Shown here: positions 23,741 through 31,083 of the stretch, piece after piece
Position numbering within the stretch: the stretch's first letter is position 1
How the letters are laid out: each line of letters opens with the position of its first letter
Origin: an uncultured Clostridia bacterium
Lineage (GTDB): Bacteria > Bacillota > Clostridia > UBA1381
Length of the DNA stretch: 64,000 nucleotides
NCBI GenBank assembly: GCA_934462715.1
Contig: CAKSIJ010000001.1
Coordinates: forward strand, 186,001-250,000
Direction of reading: 5' to 3'
Translations under genes and position numbers: made by a program
The notes under the pieces: model-generated
Databases searched by the model: none
Told to the model about the DNA's origin: nothing
What the model saw: the letters and a program-made list of their open reading frames with translations, nothing else

Positions 23741-25018
23741 TTATCTGTAAATAATATCCTCTCTGTTAGGGCCGTTTGATACTATCTTAATTGGGAAACC
23801 TATTTCCTTTTCGATAAACTCAACATACTTTCGGCAGTTTTCGGGTAAATCCTCGTATTTTCTGATTCCTCTTATATCCTGCTTCCATCCGGGCAATACC
23901 TTTAATATCGGCTTTGCTCTGTTAAGCTTGTCGGTTGTCGGAAATTCCTTTGTCTGCTTTCCGTCAACCTCATACGCTACGCAAACCGGGATTTCGTCAA
24001 GATAGCCGAGTGCGTCAAGTACGGTAAAGGCAACTTGAGTTGTACCCTGAACCATGCAGCCGTAACGTGAAGCAACGCAGTCATACCATCCCATTCTTCT
24101 CGGTCTGCCGGTTGTTGCACCGTACTCGCCGCCATCACCGCCGTTATTTCTGAGGTTGTCCGCTTCCTCTCCGAAAATTTCCGAAACAAACGCACCTGCT
24201 CCGACAGCTGATGAATATGCCTTGCTGACGGTGATTATTTCCTTGATTTCATAAGGCGGGATACCTGCTCCGATTGCACCGAAGCCTGCAAGCGTCGGTG
24301 ACGATGTGGTAAACGGATAGATACCGAAATCCGGGTCCTTCAAAGAGCCTAGCTGACCCTCTAAAAGTATATTCTTGCCCTCTTTGATTGCATTATGAAT
24401 ATATTCAACGGAATTTACAACGAAAGGTCTTACAATCTTGCCGTATTCCTTTAAGGTTTTAAACAGTTCATCGGCAGACAGCAAAGGCTTATGATAAACG
24501 TGTTCAAGAATAAGATTCTTTACTTCAAGCACGTTCTTTATTTTTTCCATCAATGCGTCATCGTCCTGCAAAAGCTCCCAGACCTGGAAGCCGATTTTTG
24601 CGTACTTATCCGAGAAGAACGGCGCAATACCCGATTTTGTCGAACCGAATTGTCTGTCAGAAAGTCTTTCTTCTTCATATGTATCGAACAATCTGTGATA
24701 AGGCATTAATACCTGTGTTCTCTCCGAAATCAAAAGCTTTGGTGCAGGCACTCCCTTTTCAACTATATCATTAAGCTCCTTAAAAAGCTCAGGAATATCT
24801 AAAGCAACACCGTTGCCTATCATATTTACAACGTTTTTGTTAAATGATCCCGATGGCAACAGATGCAATGCAAATTTTCCGTATTCGTTGATTATCGTAT
24901 GACCTGCGTTTGCACCTCCCTGGAATCTTATGACCATATCGGCGTCTGATGCAAGCATATCGGTAATTTTACCCTTGCCCTCGTCGCCCCAGTTTGCTCC
25001 AACAACTGCCTTAACCAT
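23741..25018 (-). CDS. purA: adenylosuccinate synthetase
   Basis: Catalyses GTP-dependent joining of IMP and aspartate to adenylosuccinate, the first committed step to AMP. The N-terminal signature NWGDEGKGK with catalytic Asp is at about 8-16, followed by FQGGANAGHTI with the catalytic His, the GSTKSGIAPFF-like region, TGRPRRMGWYD and a C-terminal GTP-binding end. 425 residues, normal length. The frame is open from a GTG at 25027; I chose ATG 25018 because AAAGG lies 11 bp upstream and the family N terminus fits. It follows purB by 95 bp, so the two AMP-branch genes form a unit ended by the hairpin at 23687-23729. Confidence 0.97.
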   Translation of the reverse strand: MVKAVVGANWGDEGKGKITDMLASDADMVIRFQGGANAGHTIINEYGKFALHLLPSGSFNKNVVNMIGNGVALDIPELFKELNDIVEKGVPAPKLLISERTQVLMPYHRLFDTYEEERLSDRQFGSTKSGIAPFFSDKYAKIGFQVWELLQDDDALMEKIKNVLEVKNLILEHVYHKPLLSADELFKTLKEYGKIVRPFVVNSVEYIHNAIKEGKNILLEGQLGSLKDPDFGIYPFTTSSPTLAGFGAIGAGIPPYEIKEIITVSKAYSSAVGAGAFVSEIFGEEADNLRNNGGDGGEYGATTGRPRRMGWYDCVASRYGCMVQGTTQVAFTVLDALGYLDEIPVCVAYEVDGKQTKEFPTTDKLNRAKPILKVLPGWKQDIRGIRKYEDLPENCRKYVEFIEKEIGFPIKIVSNGPNREDIIYR

Positions 25019-25113
25019 GTAAAACACAACCTTTCACCCGGATTTTATCCGGAAATATTTATTTATATGCGCCGTCCGTTATACGGCTTCTCAAATCGGC
25101 TTATTTATACCGA

Positions 25114-26547
25114 TTATACATTAATTTCAACCTTTATACCCAAGCTGTCTTTATATTTATCAAGTATCGGCGCAACGTCCTCGCCCAGAAATTCGTCAAC
25201 CTGTTCCGGTGCTCTGCCGACAAAGTTTTCCGGTTTTAATATAGCGCTGATTTCCTCTGCTGAAAGTCCGAATGCCTTGTCATTTGCAATAAGCTCGCAA
25301 AGATTGTTTTCTTCTCCGAGCTCTTTTATGTGTCTTGCCGCCTCCATTGAATAAACTCTTATTTTTTCATGAAGCTCCTGACGGTCGCCGCCCTTTTTAA
25401 CCGCGTCCATCATAATGTTTTCTGTAGCCATGAAAGGAATCTCTTTCATAAACTGCTGATTGATAACCTTAGGATAAACCACAAGACCGTCAACCACATT
25501 AATATACAGATTGAGAATTGCGTCAACCGCCAAAAATGCCTCGGGTACGCTTATTCTCTTATTTGCCGAATCGTCAAGCGTTCTTTCAAACCACTGTGTA
25601 GCGGCTGTTATCGCCGGGTTTATGCTGTCGGCTATAACATACCTTGCCAGTGAACCGATTCTTTCGCTTCTCATCGGATTTCTCTTGTAAGCCATTGCTG
25701 ACGAGCCTATCTGATTTTTTTCAAAAGGTTCTTCAATCTGCTTTAAATGCTGCAAAAGTCTTATATCGTTTGAAAACTTATACGCACTCTGCGCTATAGA
25801 AGAAAGTATGGAAAGAATCTGATAGTCAAGCTTTCTCGGATATGTCTGTCCGCTTACCGAAAAGCATGACTCATACCCCATTTTTTCAGCTATTTTTCTG
25901 TCAAGCTCTCTGCATTTTTCGTGTTCTCCGTCAAACAGCTCCAAAAAGCTTGCCTGAGTACCGGTTGTTCCTTTGCAGCCGAGAAGCTTTGCTTTTGAAA
26001 GCTGATATTCCAGATCCTCCAGATCCATGAGCAAGTCCTGAAGCCACAAGCAGGCTCTTTTTCCGACAGTTGTCGGCTGTGCCGGCTGAAAATGCGTAAA
26101 TGCCAAAGTTGGGAGTGACTTGTTTGCCGCCGCAAATTTTGAAAGCTCGCATATGGTGTTGACAAGCTTTTTTCTGACAAGCTCCATAGCCTCTGTCATT
26201 ATAATAATATCGGTATTATCTCCGACATAACAGCTTGTTGCTCCCAGATGAATAATCGGTTTTGCTTTCGGGCACTGAACTCCGAACGCATATACATGAC
26301 TCATTACATCATGTCTTACAGCCTTTTCTCTTTCCTTTGCAGTATCGTAATTGATGTCATAAATATGTGCTTTCATCTCTTTGATCTGCTCGTCCGTAAT
26401 GTTAAGTCCAAGCTCTTTTTCGCTTTCGGCAAGTGCAATCCAAAGCTTTCTCCATGTTGAGAATTTTTTATCCGGAGAAAAAATGTATTGCATTTCCTTT
26501 GAAGCATACCTGGAATTTAACGGACTTTCATAAGTATCTGTAGCCAT
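25114..26547 (-). CDS. purB: adenylosuccinate lyase
   Basis: Splits adenylosuccinate to AMP and fumarate, and SAICAR to AICAR, in purine synthesis. A 477-residue member of the fumarase/aspartase superfamily. The N-terminal PLNSRYAS motif, THFQPAQPTTVGKRA with the catalytic His, and the flexible signature loop GSSAMAYKRNPMRSE are all visible; the family SSxMPxKxNP has Ala in place of Pro here. The frame opens at 26565, but AAAGGA lies at proper distance before the ATG at 26547. Its own promoter is at 26669-26697, and a structured leader lies between. Confidence 0.96.
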   Translation of the reverse strand: MATDTYESPLNSRYASKEMQYIFSPDKKFSTWRKLWIALAESEKELGLNITDEQIKEMKAHIYDINYDTAKEREKAVRHDVMSHVYAFGVQCPKAKPIIHLGATSCYVGDNTDIIIMTEAMELVRKKLVNTICELSKFAAANKSLPTLAFTHFQPAQPTTVGKRACLWLQDLLMDLEDLEYQLSKAKLLGCKGTTGTQASFLELFDGEHEKCRELDRKIAEKMGYESCFSVSGQTYPRKLDYQILSILSSIAQSAYKFSNDIRLLQHLKQIEEPFEKNQIGSSAMAYKRNPMRSERIGSLARYVIADSINPAITAATQWFERTLDDSANKRISVPEAFLAVDAILNLYINVVDGLVVYPKVINQQFMKEIPFMATENIMMDAVKKGGDRQELHEKIRVYSMEAARHIKELGEENNLCELIANDKAFGLSAEEISAILKPENFVGRAPEQVDEFLGEDVAPILDKYKDSLGIKVEINV

Positions 26548-26577
26548 AGCATTATTCCTTTCCATGCTTTATTTGCC

Positions 26578-26614
26578 GCAGATAAACCCGGAAGCTTTTT
26601 CTTCCGTTATCCGC
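26578..26614 (-). other. hairpin in the purB leader
   Basis: Two-part stem on the minus strand: GCGGATAA / TTTATCTGC outside and CGGAAG / CTTCCG inside with an A-rich loop. It has no T-tract and does not match the purine riboswitch core, so it is an unassigned leader structure. The 390-bp gap between purB and the fucosidase gene otherwise holds only the two divergent promoters. Confidence 0.55.
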
Positions 26615-26668
26615 ATTAATTGTCAGTTAAATGTCAATTTAAGAAATAAACATAACTTGACAATATAT

Positions 26669-26697
26669 ATTATAATACAAATTATTATTGAAATCAA
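26669..26697 (-). promoter_or_regulatory. promoter of purB-purA
   Basis: Minus-strand TTGATT (26697-26692), 17-bp spacer, TATAAT (26674-26669), giving a leader of about 115 nt. Confidence 0.8.
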
Positions 26698-26844
26698 TAG
26701 CAAAAATGATATTTTTTTCTTAAGCTTCGGCGAATTTTACGGCAAATTGCCGAAAAGATACCTGAACAGATTTATCTATCGCCTCTCTGCACTTTTCTTC
26801 AATCAATTTCGTACCAAACCCCATCTTAATCATACCTAAAACCA

Positions 26845-26873
26845 TTGACTTTTATAAATCAAGTCTGTATAAT
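26845..26873 (+). promoter_or_regulatory. promoter of the fucosidase gene
   Basis: TTGACT (26845-26850), 17-bp spacer, TATAAT (26868-26873), about 65 bp before the ATG at 26938. No clear operator palindrome is seen. Confidence 0.82.
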
Positions 26874-26937
26874 GTACTTAATTTCAAATAAATAATTGCT
26901 TAAAAATTTTTGCGCAAATGCAAAAGGAGAATCAACA

Positions 26938-27951
26938 ATGAGTAATCTTATCAAACAAAAACCGGCAACCGAGCCGAACGAGTTTCAATTGAAACAAATG
27001 AAACGCAAATTCGGAATGTTCATACATTTCGGCGTAAACACCTTCGGGAACACCGAGTGGTCGGATGGAATGATAAGGGCTAAATCATATCAGCCCGAAA
27101 CAATCGACGCAGACTCCTGGGCAAAAACAGCCTATGAGGCCGGAATGAACTTTATAATACTTATCACAAAGCACCATGACGGCTTTTGCCTGTGGGACAC
27201 AAAATACACCGACTACTGCGTAAGAAATTCCGGAAACACCACAGACGTTGTTGCGGAGCTTTCAAAGGCGTGCAAAAAATACGGCTTAAAGCTCGGACTT
27301 TATTATTCCCTCTGGGACAGAAAAATACCGTGCTACACCGAGAACTTCAAATCCGGCTATCTTCCGTATATGCGTAATCAGCTCACGGAGCTAATGGACG
27401 GAAGATACGGCGACATATGCGAATTGTGGCTCGACGGACCGTGGGACAAATCAAGGCGAGAATGGGAGCTTGACAAACTTTATGATCTTGTCAAACGACT
27501 TCAGCCTGAATGTCAGATAGGTGTAAATCACACAATCGGCGATAATGACGGCGCAGAATTTCCCGAAGAAAGATGGCACCCGGAAAATTATCAGCCCAAC
27601 GATCCGATAAGAATGTTCCCAAGTGATTTCAGACTCTGGGACGGCTGCATGGTAAGACCGGACGATCCGAAAATCTATACGTTCCAGAACAACAAATACT
27701 ATCTGCCATGCGAGGTGACCTTCTGCTCACGCGAGGGCTTTAACTGGTTCTATTCAAACGTATATGAATCCGAGCCGCTTATGGACGCTCAAAAAATGTG
27801 TAATGACGCAAAAATTGTTTTTGATTCGGATAATATTCTCGTTATCAACCTGCCGGTAAACACCAAAGGCAAGCTTGTTGACGGTGACGTCGAGAATTTG
27901 AATAAGGTTTCAAAAATGCTCGGTCTTAACAGAAAATGGGAAGATAAATGA
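26938..27951 (+). CDS. GH29 alpha-L-fucosidase
   Basis: A 337-residue retaining fucosidase of family GH29 without signal peptide, so it works on imported oligosaccharides. Family landmarks: MFIHFGVNTFGNTEWS near the N terminus (about 27-42), TKHHDGFCLWDTKYTDY with the conserved His pair (79-80), and the nucleophile Asp166 in ELWLDGPW. The frame opens at 26896, but AGGAG directly before the ATG at 26938 and the domain start support the shorter form. It is shorter than full GH29 enzymes and lacks a C-terminal sugar-binding domain. It diverges from purB and converges on the esterase-acyltransferase operon, sharing a bidirectional terminator. Confidence 0.92.
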   Translation: MSNLIKQKPATEPNEFQLKQMKRKFGMFIHFGVNTFGNTEWSDGMIRAKSYQPETIDADSWAKTAYEAGMNFIILITKHHDGFCLWDTKYTDYCVRNSGNTTDVVAELSKACKKYGLKLGLYYSLWDRKIPCYTENFKSGYLPYMRNQLTELMDGRYGDICELWLDGPWDKSRREWELDKLYDLVKRLQPECQIGVNHTIGDNDGAEFPEERWHPENYQPNDPIRMFPSDFRLWDGCMVRPDDPKIYTFQNNKYYLPCEVTFCSREGFNWFYSNVYESEPLMDAQKMCNDAKIVFDSDNILVINLPVNTKGKLVDGDVENLNKVSKMLGLNRKWEDK

Positions 27952-27961
27952 GCTTCATAAC

Positions 27962-28002
27962 AAAAAACCTCTTGCAATTTTTCTGCTGCAAGAGGTTTTT
28001 TT
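27962..28002. terminator. bidirectional terminator between convergent glycan genes
   Basis: Stem AAAAACCTCTTGCA / TGCAAGAGGTTTTT with a 10-nt loop and T (or A) runs on both sides. It ends the fucosidase transcript on the + strand and can end the 28128-33651 operon on the minus strand. Confidence 0.9.
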
Positions 28003-28127
28003 ATCGGAATCTTTAAACTCGGAAATACTCTCGGTTCCACCGAGGTCAAATTACTGACAAAACCAAAAACGCAAAAATGCATTGATAAATTACATCGCCG
28101 AATTTACGCACAAAAATGAATACTTTT

Positions 28128-29426
28128 TCAAGATACCATAACGTCACAGAAGCACAAAACAGGCAGCATTGTATCATGGTCTATAATCACGCTGTTCGGA
28201 TTTTTTCCGTACTGTGCTTTTACGCTCGTCCGTTTCCCTATTTTTCTTTCGGTTGTAACGGTAATAGTGTTTTTCCTGATTTCATAATCAGTTATCCTGT
28301 TTTCGCCCGATTCGTCAATCACAGCTATCGGCAGATTTTGTGCCGATACTTCAAACGCATACAAGACGCCCTTAACATTATCAAACGTCAGCATAAGCCT
28401 GTTGTCACCGATTGCCGCAATGTCTGCAATATCGGGAGCTTTATCTGATTTCTGAATATGATATATCACATCAAGCGCAAGCTCTGCGGCACGCATGCCC
28501 ACTGAAATATTTGACTGAATCCCGTTATGTATTGCGTCAGACATAGTTTCAAGGTCTATGGTAGGAATTACATATAAATTATCAAGCTTGTATTTCATGC
28601 TGCGCTGAATTTCGCGTATTCTGTCATACCCCTCGTCATGCAGTGCGGGATCTCTGTCATTTCGAAAACGGTTAAGCTGAAATGTTATAATCGGCAGGTT
28701 TTTATCCTTAAATATTTTTCTTGCATTTAAGGCAAAATCCATAAAGTATTCACCGTAATTCTTGGTATCGTTTTCAAGAGCCTCATTACATCCCTGATAC
28801 CACAAAACACCCTTTATTTTACCGATTTTTTCATTCTTTATCCGCACAAAATTTTCACCCGTTGAAATCCATGATGTGACCGAAGAAGCACCGACCGCAC
28901 GGGGTATCAGTCCTATGGGGTATCCGAGCTTTTTGCTGAGCTTCTTTGCAAATGAGATAAACGGCGAAAATCCTCCGCCGCCGAGCGGCTGAGCGGCAAC
29001 GTCCCATTTTCCGAAGCCGTTCAGCTCACGCACATTCAGATCGAGCGGCTCGTCGTATCTGCCGCGCGCCCAGCCGGCGGCATTGCTCTGACCTGCAATA
29101 AGATACACATCTCCGACCGTAACATGGCTTATACTCTCCTTTAGCCGCCGTCTTACAATTGTTTCTCCCTCGCCGGATATTCCGTCAATATCAATTTTAT
29201 AGTTTTTTCCGCAGTAAAGCGTATTAAGCTGTATTCTCCATCTGCCGCAGATACTCCCGGTTTCCGTCCACGGCATAACGATTTCGCCGCTTTCTTCGTC
29301 GGTAATCTGTATTGCGATTGTATGAATATTAAGCTCATTACTTTCACATTCGCCCAAAAGTACAGGCTTTGCTTTTCCGTTTTTCTGCTGCAGCACCTGC
29401 CGGTCACTCACACCGTATATCTTCAT
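28128..29426 (-). CDS. sialate O-acetylesterase-like (SASA) carbohydrate esterase
   Basis: A 432-residue SGNH-type esterase of the SASA domain family. The nucleophile block LIAGQSNAAGWARG is at about 113-126, PRAVGASSVTSW follows as the second conserved block, and LWYQGCNEAL carries the third. The DxxH-type block is seen around DAIHNGIQ (about 320). A beta-sandwich insertion surrounds the SGNH core. No signal peptide, so intracellular. Such enzymes remove acetyl groups from sialic acid or from plant glycans such as pectin and xylan; the neighbours favour plant glycan. Its ATG overlaps the upstream stop by 4 bp (ATGA). Last gene of the operon. Confidence 0.88.
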   Translation of the reverse strand: MKIYGVSDRQVLQQKNGKAKPVLLGECESNELNIHTIAIQITDEESGEIVMPWTETGSICGRWRIQLNTLYCGKNYKIDIDGISGEGETIVRRRLKESISHVTVGDVYLIAGQSNAAGWARGRYDEPLDLNVRELNGFGKWDVAAQPLGGGGFSPFISFAKKLSKKLGYPIGLIPRAVGASSVTSWISTGENFVRIKNEKIGKIKGVLWYQGCNEALENDTKNYGEYFMDFALNARKIFKDKNLPIITFQLNRFRNDRDPALHDEGYDRIREIQRSMKYKLDNLYVIPTIDLETMSDAIHNGIQSNISVGMRAAELALDVIYHIQKSDKAPDIADIAAIGDNRLMLTFDNVKGVLYAFEVSAQNLPIAVIDESGENRITDYEIRKNTITVTTERKIGKRTSVKAQYGKNPNSVIIDHDTMLPVLCFCDVMVS

Positions 29427-30202
29427 ATTTTTCCCAGCTTTCCGCTTATTATATCCGCTTTTTCTATCTCTCCGTAAACCTCATAAAGCTTTCCGCCGTT
29501 CATGACGTAATCGTACATTTTCTGCATAAATCCGTTTCTGATTTTGTATGTATGCAGATTCTCCCTCGTTGCGCTCCAGCCGAACGTAAAACGCAGCGCA
29601 GCGTCCGATTCCTTTTTTTCGGATCGTTTGAAAAGACGGGCAAATTTCAGTATGTTGGAATCCTTACCGAGGAAATTTTCCAGAGTATCATCAAGAAGCC
29701 ATGAACCTGTGTAATAGGTTTCATAGTTAAAATCAGGATAATATTTGCCGAAAAAATCCACCGATTTCTCGAACGAGCGCAGACATTCCTCCGGCTTCAT
29801 CGGTTCACCGGCAGGAATATGAACCTCCATTTTTCCTGCCGACGGCATAAATTCAAGCCTGCCGAGCTTGTGCAGATAAAGATTGTGAGCAAGAGTTGTC
29901 CAGCCGTATTCATAAAGTCCTATATCATTGTGTTCACGCCAATATGCTCTTGTCCATGTCGGTATGTCGGATAAGGTTTCAAGCAAAACCTCAAGCGGCA
30001 GACCTTGTATTTTTGCCTTTTCCGCCGTCGCTTCGCAAAAATACAGGCTCATAAGCAAATCCTTTTTGTAATCCTTTGTGCTTTTATATTCTTCAACCGT
30101 GGAGTGAGTAAGCTCCGCTTCGGATAACAGCTTTTCAAATGCACCGTCATACTCATTCGGGAAATTCAGCGTATCATACCATTTTTTAATTATTTCTTTC
30201 AT
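29423..30202 (-). CDS. acyltransferase-like (NAT_N/GNAT_C type) protein, copy 2
   Basis: A 259-residue soluble protein that I assign, with moderate confidence, to the Clostridial 'acyltransferase domain-containing' group built from an N-terminal NAT_N-like half and a C-terminal GNAT-like half. The C-terminal half carries the shared GRLEFMPSAGKMEVHIPAGE strand pair (about 121-140), a feature of this family. It is about two-thirds identical by eye to the next gene upstream, so the pair arose by tandem duplication. GGAGG precedes the ATG. It overlaps the upstream copy by 17 bp and the downstream esterase by 4 bp. The substrate is unknown; its position between glycosidases and a deacetylase suggests sugar acyl chemistry. 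Confidence 0.65.
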   Translation of the reverse strand: MKEIIKKWYDTLNFPNEYDGAFEKLLSEAELTHSTVEEYKSTKDYKKDLLMSLYFCEATAEKAKIQGLPLEVLLETLSDIPTWTRAYWREHNDIGLYEYGWTTLAHNLYLHKLGRLEFMPSAGKMEVHIPAGEPMKPEECLRSFEKSVDFFGKYYPDFNYETYYTGSWLLDDTLENFLGKDSNILKFARLFKRSEKKESDAALRFTFGWSATRENLHTYKIRNGFMQKMYDYVMNGGKLYEVYGEIEKADIISGKLGKI

Positions 30203-31004
30203 AAACCAACCTCCGTTTTTTTATTAACCGTTTTTCAAGCTTTCCTCCGATTATATCTTCTTTTTTTATCTCACCGTACACGCGGTAAAGCTTTCCGCCG
30301 TTCATAACGTAATCATACAATTTTTGCATAAAACTGTTTTTTATTTCATATTCCGAAAGATTTTCTCTCGCAGCATCGGAGCCGAAAACAAAATGAATAG
30401 CGTCGTCCGACTCTGTTTTTTTTGATTTTTCAAACAGACGTGCAAAGTTCAATATATTTGAATCCTTATTCAAAAACTGCGCAAGCGTATCGTCCAAAAG
30501 CCATGAATCGGTATAGTAGGTATCGTATTTAAAATCCGGATAATATTTTCCGAAAAATTCAACCGAGCTTTTAAATGACTCTATGCAAGTCTCGGGCGGA
30601 AACGGTTCGCCGCGCGGGATATGCACCTCCATTTTACCTGCTGAGGGCATAAATTCAAGTCTGCCGAGCTTATGGAGATACAGCCTGTGTGCAAGAGTTG
30701 TCCATCCGTATCCGGACAGCCCTATAGTATTATGCTCCCTGTAATATGTCTTTGTCAATGTAACTATATCGGACAACGAATTGAGAAGTACATCAAAGGG
30801 TAAACCCTGCTTTTCAGCCTTTTTTGCCGTTGCTTCGCAAAAATACAGACTCATTAACAAGTCGGTTTTATAATCGTTCATACTTTTGTATTTGTCAACC
30901 GTGGAGGGTGTAAGCCTTGTTTCCAGCAAAAGCTTTTCAAACGCACTGTCATACTCCTTCGGAAATTTTAAAATATCATACCATTTTTTTATTATTTCTT
31001 TCAT
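30186..31004 (-). CDS. acyltransferase-like (NAT_N/GNAT_C type) protein, copy 1
   Basis: A 272-residue paralogue of the following gene. It shares MKEIIKKWYD at the start, DLLMSLYFCEATA, GYGWTTLAH, LYLHKLGRLEFMPSAGKM and the DYVMNGGKLY end; differences are spread along the whole length. The frame is open to 31040, but TAAGGAT sits before the ATG at 31004 and the paralogue starts at the same residue. It has an extra C-terminal tail of basic residues that overlaps the next gene. It follows the six-hairpin glycosidase by 79 bp. The function is inferred only from family resemblance. Confidence 0.65.
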   Translation of the reverse strand: MKEIIKKWYDILKFPKEYDSAFEKLLLETRLTPSTVDKYKSMNDYKTDLLMSLYFCEATAKKAEKQGLPFDVLLNSLSDIVTLTKTYYREHNTIGLSGYGWTTLAHRLYLHKLGRLEFMPSAGKMEVHIPRGEPFPPETCIESFKSSVEFFGKYYPDFKYDTYYTDSWLLDDTLAQFLNKDSNILNFARLFEKSKKTESDDAIHFVFGSDAARENLSEYEIKNSFMQKLYDYVMNGGKLYRVYGEIKKEDIIGGKLEKRLIKKRRLVYERNN

Positions 31005-31083
31005 TGTATAAATCCTTAGCTTTGTCAAGGGCGGCATCACCCACTCTTAATGAACAACTCGTTTTAATATTCGTTTTTAAACG

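Noticed and set aside
26548..26662. Purine riboswitch before purB
   Set aside because: The conserved loop-loop and junction bases of the guanine/adenine aptamer are missing.
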